Assembly: GCA_900542675.1 (NCBI GenBank)
Contig: UQOT01000006.1
Span: forward strand, 1 to 47,992
DNA length: 47,992 bases
Direction of reading: 5' to 3'
Origin: an uncultured Eubacteriales bacterium
GTDB lineage: Bacteria > Bacillota > Clostridia > Monoglobales > Monoglobaceae
Shown here: piece after piece, positions 8,575 through 15,992 of the stretch
How positions within the stretch are numbered: position 1 is the first letter of the stretch
Layout of the letters: the number at the start of each line of letters is the position of its first letter
The notes under the pieces: generated by a model
The model's database searches: none
The model's input: only the letters and a program-made list of their open reading frames with translations
Told to the model about the DNA's origin: nothing
Made by a program: the position numbers and the translations under genes

Positions 8575-9441
8575 TTACTCTATCGGAAATTTATCAATCT
8601 TACCAGCCTTACGCTTCATAATAAGTAATGCATCACCAGAGTTAACATCATTGTCGCCGTTAACATCCGCTGCCTTAACCTGAGCCTCAGTAAAATCTGT
8701 ATCGAGCTTGCCCGCTTTACGCTTCATAATGAGCAATGCATCGCCTGAATTTACTTCGCCGTCACCATTAACATCACCCAATGTAACGTCGTCACCGCCG
8801 CCCTGTATAGCATTAGCGAGCGAATACGATGCAGCGTCAGGTGTTTCAACATCGGTACCGCCTATCTTTGCAACAATGATTGAATTCTCATTGTATTCTT
8901 TTTCACCAGTACCTTTCTTAAGCTTAAAGGTATATGTACTCTCTGCCAGACCCGCATACTGGTTGATATAACCTATCGGTGTTTCGGTTTCTGTTTTAAA
9001 GCCGACGTTATTATTCTGATCGCCTGTAATCTTCGTAATATCATATACAAAGAATGACATCTGGCTCGGTACATCCGTAACAGTAAAATGAACGTTTACG
9101 GTATAATAGCTGTCATCAAATGTAGCCGTAACTGTATCGATTTTAACCTTTGAATTTGTAGGAACATCAGCAACTGCCGCAGCAGCCTCTGCTGTTTCGT
9201 CAGCTTCCTCAGTTAAATCCGCAGCCGTAATCTCTTCGGTCTCAAGCGGAATCACTACTTCCTCAACGACCTCTTCCTCAACAGCTTCTGCCTCCGGATC
9301 TGCAACAACGTCCGAAACGACTGTTTCAGGCTCCTGAACCTCTGTTTCCGCTTCATCAGCAAACGCAAGCGAAGCCGTAGCGGAGAATACCATCATCGCA
9401 GCCGTAAGAGCCGCGCCAAACTTAAAAATATTCTTCTTCAT
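8575..9441 (-). CDS. Secreted dockerin-domain protein
   Basis: The protein has 288 residues: signal peptide (MKKNIFKFGAALTAAMMVF, to about 29), a highly acidic Glu/Val/Ala stretch (about 30-95), a beta-rich middle domain I cannot name, and a C-terminal type I-like dockerin. The dockerin has two calcium-binding F-hand repeats, DVNGDGEVNSGDALLIMKRK and DVNGDNDVNSGDALLIMKRK, which keep the Asp/Asn ligands at positions 1, 3, 5, 9 and 12. Dockerins bind cohesins; the cohesin-SLH gene lies 43 bases downstream in the same direction, so the pair is probably co-transcribed. There is no catalytic domain, unlike most dockerin proteins, so it may be a structural or adaptor subunit. The start at 9441 has AGGAGG upstream (near 9453-9458). 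Confidence 0.88.
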   Translation of the reverse strand: MKKNIFKFGAALTAAMMVFSATASLAFADEAETEVQEPETVVSDVVADPEAEAVEEEVVEEVVIPLETEEITAADLTEEADETAEAAAAVADVPTNSKVKIDTVTATFDDSYYTVNVHFTVTDVPSQMSFFVYDITKITGDQNNNVGFKTETETPIGYINQYAGLAESTYTFKLKKGTGEKEYNENSIIVAKIGGTDVETPDAASYSLANAIQGGGDDVTLGDVNGDGEVNSGDALLIMKRKAGKLDTDFTEAQVKAADVNGDNDVNSGDALLIMKRKAGKIDKFPIE

Positions 9442-9563
9442 TTAATTCATTTCCTCCTAATTTTGTAATGTTTTTATAAATCGTCGATTTCTTCCCAATT
9501 AAATCTGCAATTTTAAAACGCCAAAATTCGAGGTTTTCCTCCTTTCCCCTAAAATATGTGAAC

Positions 9564-9626
9564 AATGCGTAAAATGGGCTTGTTCGCCCCCGCCAAAAGC
9601 GGTTTTTGGCGCAAACCAAACGCATT
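9564..9626 (-). promoter_or_regulatory. Three-way-junction RNA element in the dockerin-gene leader
   Basis: Three perfectly complementary stems nest as a junction. The outer stem AATGCGT (9564-9570) pairs with ACGCATT (9620-9626). One inner stem is GGGC (9576-9579) with GCCC (9586-9589), and a second is CGCCAAAA (9591-9598) with TTTTGGCG (9604-9611). It sits 25 bases after the predicted transcription start. It matches no riboswitch class I recognise. It could be an mRNA stabiliser or a regulatory leader. Confidence 0.45.
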
Positions 9627-9657
9627 TTATTTATTTTTCTTATATTAATACGTTAGT

Positions 9658-9686
9658 ATTATACTACGTCTCAATGAAAATTTCAA
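9658..9686 (-). promoter_or_regulatory. Promoter of the dockerin-cohesin pair
   Basis: On the minus strand TTGAAA (9686-9681) and TATAAT (9663-9658) are spaced by 17 bases. Transcription should start near 9651. Confidence 0.65.
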
Positions 9687-9733
9687 GCTTTTTTTAAAAA
9701 ATTCTTATTTTTTTTCAAAATTATTAAAATCAG

Positions 9734-9761
9734 TTGACAATTCGGTTATTTGGGATATAAT
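9734..9761 (+). promoter_or_regulatory. Consensus promoter directly in front of apbE-like gene
   Basis: TTGACA (9734-9739) and TATAAT (9756-9761) are both perfect, spaced by 16. The start codon follows only 7 bases after the -10, so the transcript would begin at or within a base or two of the ATG. Confidence 0.75.
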
Positions 9762-9768
9762 TACCTAT

Positions 9769-10767
9769 ATGAAACATTCCGAATTATATTTAAAATTTCT
9801 CATAATATCAATATGCATGGCATCGGTTGCTTTGTGTTCCTGCGGGATTGTTCCGCACGGTACAACCGGCACAAACGGAGGCACATATACCGAATTTATT
9901 CTTGATACGTTCTGTTCGGTTACGGTTAATTCCTCTGATGAAAACTCTGGCGAAATTGCCGAGTACGCTTTTTCAGCCGCGCGGGAAATTCAGAAAAGCA
10001 CCGACTTTTACGACCCCGACTCCAATGTATCAAATTTCAACTCGGCAGCAGCGGGCGAAGCCGTATCGCTTGATGATTATACATTCGACATAGTTCGTCT
10101 TGCGCTTGAGGTTTCGGAAAAATCGGGCGGAGCTTTTGATATCACAATCGCCCCGGTAAGCGAGCTTTGGGATTTTAAGTCGGACAACCCGAAACCTCCC
10201 GATGATAAATTGATAAAAGAGGCTCTCAGCCTTGTAAATTGTAAAAACCTCGTTCTTGACGAAAATGCACGAACACTAACCAAGCTAAAGAGCGGAGTGA
10301 AAATTGACCTCGGAAGCTGCGCAAAAGGCTATGCCTGCGAAAAAATTCAGCAGCTAATCGCCGATAAATACCCAAATGCATATGTCCTGATTGATTTTGG
10401 AGGTAACATCGGCGTCTGCGGAAATAATCCGAAGCATAAAGACGGGCATACAACAATCGGAATTCAAGAGCCGTTTAAAGACACAGGCGTATATAACAGA
10501 ACTGCCGATATATATTCCGGGCAGAGCGCAGTAACGAGCGGAACATATCAGCGGCATTTTTACTTCGGCGGCAAAAACTATCACCATTTGCTTGACCCCA
10601 AAACGGGGTATCCTGCCGAACCGGGCATAGACAGCGTGACAATTATATCAAATTCGTCATGTCTTTCGGACTGTCTGTCAACCGCCTGCTTCATCCTCGG
10701 CGAGGAAAACGGCGCTGCTCTCGCCGAAGCTTACGGCGCAAAAGCGATTTGGATTAAAGGAGAATGA
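9769..10767 (+). CDS. apbE: FAD:protein FMN transferase (ApbE family) lipoprotein
   Basis: ApbE proteins use FAD to attach FMN to a Thr in membrane flavoproteins such as NqrB/RnfG subunits, outside the membrane. This 332-residue protein has a lipoprotein-type signal (hydrophobic core to VALCSC, probable lipid-modified Cys near 22-24). It carries the family landmarks DFYDPDSNVSNFN, GGAFDITIAPVSELWDF, IDLGSCAKGYACE, LIDFGGNIGVCG, SAVTSGTYQRHFYF and HHLLDPKTGYPAE. No Rnf or Nqr genes are in the window, so its target lies elsewhere. An amidohydrolase gene follows after 3 bases. The ATG at 9769 is almost at the predicted transcription start and has no ribosome site; a later in-frame ATG at 9817 would cut the signal peptide. 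Confidence 0.93.
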   Translation: MKHSELYLKFLIISICMASVALCSCGIVPHGTTGTNGGTYTEFILDTFCSVTVNSSDENSGEIAEYAFSAAREIQKSTDFYDPDSNVSNFNSAAAGEAVSLDDYTFDIVRLALEVSEKSGGAFDITIAPVSELWDFKSDNPKPPDDKLIKEALSLVNCKNLVLDENARTLTKLKSGVKIDLGSCAKGYACEKIQQLIADKYPNAYVLIDFGGNIGVCGNNPKHKDGHTTIGIQEPFKDTGVYNRTADIYSGQSAVTSGTYQRHFYFGGKNYHHLLDPKTGYPAEPGIDSVTIISNSSCLSDCLSTACFILGEENGAALAEAYGAKAIWIKGE

Positions 10768-10770
10768 ATT

Positions 10771-11922
10771 ATGAAGATAATAACTAACGCAGACATACTA
10801 ACTATGGACGCAGAAAGCCGCGAAATAAAAAACGGATATATCATAGTAGAAAACCACACCATAACCGCTGTAGGTGAAATGCGAGACTGCCCCGATGTTT
10901 CAGATGCTGAAATAATTGACGCGGGCGGCAGACTTGTTACTCCGGGTCTCATTGACGCACACTCTCATATTGGTATGTGGGAGGACAGCCTGTGCTTTGA
11001 AGGCGACGACGGTAATGAGGATACCGACCCCTGCACTCCGCAGCTGCGTGCGATTGATGCGATAAATCCACTCGACCGCGCGTTTTCGGAAGCGTTTGAC
11101 GCCGGGATTACAACTGTAATAAGCGGCCCGGGAAGCGCAAATCCCATCGGCGGGCAGCTTGCGGCAATTAAAACGTACGGAAAGCGCATTGACGATATGG
11201 TGATTAAAGCTCCCGTCGGAATGAAGATTGCCCTCGGAGAAAATCCTAAATCGGCATATAACGAAAAAAGTCAAACACCGACAACGCGTATGGCAACCGC
11301 GGCGATTATACGTGAAAATTTTTCTAAAGCGCTTGAATATGCGAACACATTAGAAAAATACAATAAAAACCCCGATGAGGAGGAAAGGCCGGAATACGAT
11401 GCAAAGTGCGATGCTTTAATACCGGTACTGCGCGGCGAGCTTCCGCTGCACGCCCACGCGCACCGCGCCGACGACATATTTACCGCAATACGGATTGCGA
11501 AGGAATTCGGTCTTAAGCTTGTACTGGTACACTGTACCGAGGGACATTTGATTGCCGATGAACTTAAAGACGACGGATATCCGATACTGCTCGGTCCGAT
11601 ACTGACCGACCGCAGCAAGCCGGAGCTTAAAAATCAAAGTGAAGCGGCTCCGGGTATACTTTCCAAATACGGACTTAATACAGCAATAATCACCGACCAT
11701 CCCGAAACGCCCGAAAAATACCTTACGCTATGCGCAGCTATGGCGGTCAAGCACGGAATGACACGCACGGAAGCCCTGCGCGCAATAACAATAAATCCCG
11801 CAAAAATATGCGGTATCTCAGACAGCGTCGGTTCAATAGAAACGGGCAAAGACTCAGACATAATAATATGGAACGGCGACCCATTGGATATTATGACCTC
11901 GCCGTATCAAGTAATAGTATAA
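10771..11922 (+). CDS. Amidohydrolase-superfamily enzyme (imidazolonepropionase-like)
   Basis: The protein has 383 residues with the amidohydrolase TIM-barrel layout. The N-terminal beta strands (MKIITNADILTMDAESREI) are followed by the metal-binding GLIDAHSH motif (His-X-His), a later HAHAHRADDI, then LVHCTEGH, and the metal-ligand Asp region AIITDHPETPEKY. The last part, GSIETGKDSDIIIWNGDP, is the usual closing strand. Members hydrolyse amide or ester bonds in cyclic or peptide substrates; the exact substrate cannot be read. It is cytoplasmic, without a signal peptide. It begins 3 bases after the apbE-like stop with GGAG upstream, so the two are co-transcribed; no functional link between them is obvious. 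Confidence 0.85.
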   Translation: MKIITNADILTMDAESREIKNGYIIVENHTITAVGEMRDCPDVSDAEIIDAGGRLVTPGLIDAHSHIGMWEDSLCFEGDDGNEDTDPCTPQLRAIDAINPLDRAFSEAFDAGITTVISGPGSANPIGGQLAAIKTYGKRIDDMVIKAPVGMKIALGENPKSAYNEKSQTPTTRMATAAIIRENFSKALEYANTLEKYNKNPDEEERPEYDAKCDALIPVLRGELPLHAHAHRADDIFTAIRIAKEFGLKLVLVHCTEGHLIADELKDDGYPILLGPILTDRSKPELKNQSEAAPGILSKYGLNTAIITDHPETPEKYLTLCAAMAVKHGMTRTEALRAITINPAKICGISDSVGSIETGKDSDIIIWNGDPLDIMTSPYQVIV

Positions 11923-11960
11923 AGCCTTATATTGCAGCGCAAAAAAGTGGTGATGTATTT

Positions 11961-12191
11961 ATGTATAATTCACAGAATATCGTAAATCGAATTAAAGAAT
12001 ATGCTAAATCGAAAAATATTTATACAAGTAAAATGTTAGACGATTGCGGTTTGAGTAAAAATACCCTTTCTTCAATGCAATCGAGGGGCAGTTTTCCTCA
12101 AGTTGATACGTTGGCGAAAATTGCCGATTATCTCAATTGTTCGATTGATTATCTTCTCGACAGAACGGAAAAAATCGAAGTAAACAAATAG
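11961..12191 (+). CDS. Small XRE-family helix-turn-helix regulator
   Basis: This 76-residue protein is essentially one HTH domain: IVNRIKEYAKSKNI, then MLDDCGLSKNTLSSMQSRG as the HTH core, then PQVDTLAKIADYLNCSIDYL as the conserved helix 4-5 segment. The start at 11961 is chosen because the domain begins there; a longer in-frame extension would run through the end of the amidohydrolase gene. The upstream ribosome signal (GTGGTG) is weak. It lies 38 bases after the amidohydrolase stop and may share its transcript. DNA target unknown. Confidence 0.85.
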   Translation: MYNSQNIVNRIKEYAKSKNIYTSKMLDDCGLSKNTLSSMQSRGSFPQVDTLAKIADYLNCSIDYLLDRTEKIEVNK

Positions 12192-12218
12192 CATTTGCGG
12201 GACTCTTTGACAGTCTGA

Positions 12219-12251
12219 CGCCCCCTCGCAAGAGGGGGCGTTGTTATTATT
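12219..12251 (+). terminator. Terminator after the XRE gene
   Basis: CGCCCCCTC (12219-12227) pairs with GAGGGGGCG (12232-12240) around a GCAA loop, followed by TTGTTATTATT. It separates the plus-strand run from the converging aldolase gene. Confidence 0.75.
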
Positions 12252-12897
12252 CTTTTGGAACTGTTGCCCAGTCCTTGTCGAACTTTTCGATACCGATATC
12301 GGTCAGCGGGTGCTTGAGCATCTGCATAATTACGCCGTACGGTACTGTTGCGATATCACAGCCGACTCTTGCAGCATCGATAACGTGAATCGGGTTTCTG
12401 ATTGAAGCTGCTATAATCTCGGTCTTGATGTCCGGGTCATTTGCAAATACTTCAACGATTTCCTCAATCAGGTTCATACCGTTTGTGCCTATATCATCAA
12501 GTCTGCCGAGGAACGGGCTTACATAAGTTGCCCCCGCCTTAGCCGCGAGAAGCGCCTGTGCAGCCGAGAATATAAGCGTAACGTTTGTCTTGATGCCGAG
12601 AGCGGTCATCTTCTTGCATGCCATAAGGCCTTCCTTGTTAAACGGTATTTTGATTATGATGTTCTTATGTATCTTTGTGAGCGGGATAGCCTGCTCAACC
12701 ATTTCATCGGGGTCCTTTGCGGTAACTTCCGCACTTATCGGACCGTCAACGATTTCTGTAATCTCCTTAACAACATCCTCGAACTTTCTGCCCGACTTCG
12801 CAATAAGCGACGGATTTGTTGTTACACCACAAATTACACCCATATCATTGACTTCTTTGATTTCGTCAACAATGGCTGTATCAACAAATAACTTCAT
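12247..12897 (-). CDS. fsa: Fructose-6-phosphate aldolase/transaldolase-like enzyme
   Basis: The protein has 216 residues, the length of the short transaldolase (MipB/TalC/FSA) group. It starts MKLFVDTAIVDEIKE, has the GVTTNPSLIAKSGR motif, the Schiff-base lysine in NIIIKIPFNKEG, and KTNVTLIFSAAQALLAAKAG. Such enzymes cleave fructose 6-phosphate to dihydroxyacetone and glyceraldehyde 3-phosphate, or act as transaldolases in the pentose phosphate pathway; the two activities differ by active-site residues I cannot settle here. The start is the ATG at 12897, which has GGAG ten bases upstream; a TTG at 12906 lies too close to that site. It follows argH by 21 bases, an odd partner for arginine synthesis. 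Confidence 0.9.
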   Translation of the reverse strand: MKLFVDTAIVDEIKEVNDMGVICGVTTNPSLIAKSGRKFEDVVKEITEIVDGPISAEVTAKDPDEMVEQAIPLTKIHKNIIIKIPFNKEGLMACKKMTALGIKTNVTLIFSAAQALLAAKAGATYVSPFLGRLDDIGTNGMNLIEEIVEVFANDPDIKTEIIAASIRNPIHVIDAARVGCDIATVPYGVIMQMLKHPLTDIGIEKFDKDWATVPKE

Positions 12898-12918
12898 TTC
12901 AATCAATCTCCTTTTTAA

Positions 12919-14286
12919 TTATATATTTTTGTATTTATTTATCAATTCCCTCACGGTCTCTACCGCAGGCCCGCCGGTCAGCTTACGCTGATTGACGCAG
13001 GTAGTAAGCGATATCGCATCATATATATCATCGTCAAAAAGCTCCGAAAAGCTCTTAAACTCATCCATCGTGAGCGCGTCTATAACCGTGTCCTTTGTAA
13101 GGCAGTATGCCACCATTCTGCCTACAACCGCATGCGCATCGCGGAACGGAAGTCCGTGCTTTACAAGATAATCGGCAACATCTGTCGCGTTAGTAAAGCC
13201 ACCCTTTGCACCGCGCAGCATATTATCCTTATTGACCGTCATAGTCGAAAGCATATTAGAAAATACCGGCAGGCACATCTTGACTGTGTCAACCGCGTCG
13301 AAAATCTGCTCCTTGTCCTCCTGCATATCCTTATTGTATGCGAGAGGTATACCTTTCATTACAGTAAGCAGCCCCATAAGGTCTCCGTATACCCTGCCCG
13401 TCTTACCGCGGGCAAGCTCCGCCACGTCGGGGTTCTTCTTCTGCGGCATAATGCTTGAGCCCGTGCTGTAAGAATCGTCAAGTTCAATAAACCGAAACTC
13501 GTGCGAGCTCCAAAGTATAATCTCCTCCGAAAGACGGCTGAGATGCGTCATTATAACAGACAAATCAAAGGCCAGCTCCAGCACAAAATCTCTGTCAGAC
13601 ACGCCGTCAAGGCTGTTCTGCGTAACTCCGTCAAATTTAAGCTTCCGGGCTACAAATTCGCGGTCCAAATCATATGTTGTTCCGGCGAGAGCTCCGCTGC
13701 CGAGCGGCATAACATTAAGCCTCTTTCGGCAATCTAAAAGACGTTCACTGTCGCGGCGGAACATTTCATAATACGCCATCAAATGATGCGCGAGTGTAAT
13801 CGGCTGTGCCTTTTGAAGGTGCGTATAACCCGGCATAATCGTTTCAAGATTGGCTTCGGCAATATTTAGAACCGCACGCTTTAACATATCAAGGTCGCCG
13901 GTAATTTCATCAATCTCATCACGCAGGTACATTCTGATATCAAGTGCCACCTGATCATTGCGGCTTCTGCCTGTATGCAGTCTCTTGCCCACATCGCCTA
14001 TTCTGGAAATCAGAATAGTTTCAATATTCATATGAATATCTTCCGCATCAATTAAAAATTCTACCTTGCCTGTCTCAATATCGTCTTTTATCTCTCCGAG
14101 CGTCTTAACTATCAAATCGGCGTCCTCTTTTTTGATAATCCCCTGACGACCCAGCATCTCGGCGTGAGCCTGACTGCCGAGAATATCCTGTGCGTACATT
14201 CTCGCGTCAAATCTTATTGATGAATTAAAATCATCAACCAATGCATCAGTGGACTTTGAAAAACGTCCGCCCCATAACTTTGCCAT
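12919..14286 (-). CDS. argH: Argininosuccinate lyase
   Basis: The enzyme splits argininosuccinate into arginine and fumarate, the last step of arginine synthesis, in the cytoplasm. It has 455 residues, the usual length, and begins MAKLWGGRFSKSTDALVDDF. The fumarase/aspartase superfamily signature GSSIMPQKKNPDVAELARGK is intact and carries the catalytic serine loop. HTGRSRNDQVALD and MPGYTHLQKAQPI are also typical. It lies downstream of argG (gap about 140 bases, with a palindrome between) and upstream of the aldolase gene, all on the minus strand. Confidence 0.97.
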   Translation of the reverse strand: MAKLWGGRFSKSTDALVDDFNSSIRFDARMYAQDILGSQAHAEMLGRQGIIKKEDADLIVKTLGEIKDDIETGKVEFLIDAEDIHMNIETILISRIGDVGKRLHTGRSRNDQVALDIRMYLRDEIDEITGDLDMLKRAVLNIAEANLETIMPGYTHLQKAQPITLAHHLMAYYEMFRRDSERLLDCRKRLNVMPLGSGALAGTTYDLDREFVARKLKFDGVTQNSLDGVSDRDFVLELAFDLSVIMTHLSRLSEEIILWSSHEFRFIELDDSYSTGSSIMPQKKNPDVAELARGKTGRVYGDLMGLLTVMKGIPLAYNKDMQEDKEQIFDAVDTVKMCLPVFSNMLSTMTVNKDNMLRGAKGGFTNATDVADYLVKHGLPFRDAHAVVGRMVAYCLTKDTVIDALTMDEFKSFSELFDDDIYDAISLTTCVNQRKLTGGPAVETVRELINKYKNI

Positions 14287-14367
14287 TTATTCTCTCCTTA
14301 AATCTAACGTTAAATGAACACATACGCCAAAATATTCTATTACATCACATATCACTTGCATTGGCGG

Positions 14368-14388
14368 CGGGCGGATATTATCCGCCCG
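14368..14388. repeat. Intergenic GGGCGGATA palindrome, copy 1
   Basis: CGGGCGGATA (14368-14377) and TATCCGCCCG (14379-14388) form a perfect 10-bp palindrome around one base, between argG and argH. Near-identical palindromes stand at 19437-19455 and 29854-29872. It may act as an mRNA hairpin in the argGH message; it has no T tail on the minus strand. Confidence 0.7.
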
Positions 14389-14426
14389 TTTTGAGTCCTG
14401 CAGGTTTGGACGAAATGTGCCAAATT

Positions 14427-15641
14427 TTATTTGTCAAATTTTTTGTTCATTAATGCACGAACCTTAAGCGGCAGACCAAACAAGTTGATAAATCCTTCGC
14501 TGTCCTTATGGCTGTAAAGCTCGTGGCTGTCGCCGAAGCTTGCAATATCCTCGTTATAGAGTGAATACGGCGATTTAGCTCCCGCAGGTGTTGCACTGCC
14601 CTTATAGAGCTTAAGCCTTACTTCACCGGTAACTGTTTCTTCCATCGAATCAACCATTGCCGAGAGCGCCTCTCTGAGCGGTGTATACCACTTGCCGTCA
14701 TATACAAGCTCTGCAAACTTAATCGCTGCCTGACGCTTAAACGCCTGTGTGTCACGGTCAAGGCAGAGATACTCAAGCTCCTGAATAGCAGCATACAGAA
14801 TTGTGCCGCCAGGCGTCTCATACACGCCTCTTGACTTCATTCCGACAAGTCTGTCCTCAACGATATCAGCAATACCGATACCGTTCTTGCCGCCGAGCTC
14901 GTTGAGCTTCTCAACCAACGGACGCGGCTCCATCTTCTTGCCGTCAAGCGAAACGGGAACTCCCTTTTCAAAACCTATCGTAACATAAGTCGGCTCGTCC
15001 GGAGCCTTCTCGGGCGATACGCCGAGCTTTAAAAGGCTGTCGAGCTGAGGTTCGTTAGCCGGATCCTCAAGATCCATTCCCTCGTGACTGATGTGCCATA
15101 TATTTCTGTCTCTTGAATACAAATCCTTCTTGGTAACCGGGATTTCGATGTTGTGCGCCTCAGCGTAGTCAACAGCGTCCTCACGCGATTTAATATCCCA
15201 AATTCTCCACGGAGCAATAATCTTAAGCTCCGGTGCAAGCGCCTTAATCGTGAGCTCAAAACGCACCTGATCGTTACCCTTGCCGGTCGCGCCGTGACAG
15301 ATTGCAACAGCGCCCTCTTTTTTAGCTATCTCAACAAGTCTTCTTGCGATAATCGGACGGGCGTGCGAAGTACCGAGCAAATACTTGCCTTCATAAACCG
15401 CACCGGCTTTAAGCGTCGGGAAGATGAAATCAGCTACATACTCATCGCGCAAATCCTCAATATAAAGCTTTGACGCGCCTGCCTTCTTCGCTCTCTCCTC
15501 AAGACCGTCGGTTTCCTTGCCCTGACCTACATCACCGCAAACGGCAATAACGTCATAATCGTAATTCTCCTTAAGCCACGGTATAATGATTGACGTATCA
15601 AGACCGCCCGAATACGCCAATACAACCTTTTCCTTTGCCAT
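14427..15641 (-). CDS. argG: Argininosuccinate synthase
   Basis: The enzyme joins citrulline and aspartate with ATP to make argininosuccinate. From the ATG at 15641 it has 404 residues, normal for the family. The start is MAKEKVVLAYSGGLDTSII with the ATP-binding P-loop-like AYSGGLDTS motif; GATGKGNDQVRFE and SRDRNIWHISHEG are further family marks. The start is set by GGAGG 8 bases upstream; a longer frame from 15659 would overlap that site. Its promoter is at 15693-15721. No T-box or other arginine-linked leader is visible. It forms an operon with argH. Confidence 0.97.
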   Translation of the reverse strand: MAKEKVVLAYSGGLDTSIIIPWLKENYDYDVIAVCGDVGQGKETDGLEERAKKAGASKLYIEDLRDEYVADFIFPTLKAGAVYEGKYLLGTSHARPIIARRLVEIAKKEGAVAICHGATGKGNDQVRFELTIKALAPELKIIAPWRIWDIKSREDAVDYAEAHNIEIPVTKKDLYSRDRNIWHISHEGMDLEDPANEPQLDSLLKLGVSPEKAPDEPTYVTIGFEKGVPVSLDGKKMEPRPLVEKLNELGGKNGIGIADIVEDRLVGMKSRGVYETPGGTILYAAIQELEYLCLDRDTQAFKRQAAIKFAELVYDGKWYTPLREALSAMVDSMEETVTGEVRLKLYKGSATPAGAKSPYSLYNEDIASFGDSHELYSHKDSEGFINLFGLPLKVRALMNKKFDK

Positions 15642-15692
15642 TTTAAAGACCTCCAACATTTACAAATTAATTAAAATTCTGTGTACTTGTCT

Positions 15693-15721
15693 ATTATATA
15701 ACAAACCTAAGAATTTTGCAA
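15693..15721 (-). promoter_or_regulatory. Promoter of argG
   Basis: On the minus strand TTGCAA (15721-15716) and TATAAT (15698-15693) are spaced by 17, giving a leader of about 45 bases. Confidence 0.65.
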
Positions 15722-15746
15722 CAATAATTTAAAAAATTAGCAAAAT

Positions 15747-15774
15747 TTAAAAGGCCCGCAAAAATACGAGCCTT
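15747..15774 (-). terminator. Terminator downstream of comF
   Basis: AAGGC-CG (15751-15758) pairs with CG-GCCTT (15767-15774) with one mismatch. On the minus strand it runs into TTTTAAATTTT. It lies about 220 bases after the comF stop; no gene is visible in between (15775-15992). Confidence 0.6.
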
Positions 15775-15992
15775 AGCAATGATTAGCAGCGTAATTCGTC
15801 CGGAATAATATAAGATAATCTTTTTATATTCACATTCACCTTTTTATACTGCCTTCACGAACGTATACGCCGCTTCCCGGAAGCCGCTCGCCCGGGGCTT
15901 AAAGACTACGCCGACTTTTTAACCGCAAAATACAAGTAAAATGCTATATACGGCATTATACAGCGGGGAGTTCCGCTGCGGCGAATACGATT
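15775..15992. other. Gene-free stretch downstream of comF
   Basis: Taken with the argG promoter region this leaves about 350 bases without a gene. I see some GC-rich inverted segments (around 15870-15900), but no RNA family, coding frame or operator that I can name. Confidence 0.4.

Larger units (their letters stand above)
9442..9733. other. Divergent intergenic region with long leader of the dockerin gene
   Basis: About 210 bases of this stretch should be transcribed as the 5' leader of the dockerin gene from the promoter at 9658-9686. It holds a three-stem fold (listed separately) and a small GAGG/CCTC hairpin further down. A 67-codon frame lies in the leader but has no ribosome site and resembles nothing known. 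Confidence 0.55.

Noticed and set aside
9422..9625. 67-codon frame in the leader of the dockerin gene
   Set aside because: It has no ribosome site, overlaps the next start codon, and its sequence follows the RNA stems rather than a protein pattern.
11730..11960. In-frame N-terminal extension of the small XRE gene
   Set aside because: It lies inside the amidohydrolase gene in another frame; the HTH domain begins right at 11961.
15642..15992. T-box or arginine riboswitch before argG
   Set aside because: No T-box consensus or antiterminator pair is visible, and the predicted leader is only about 45 bases.
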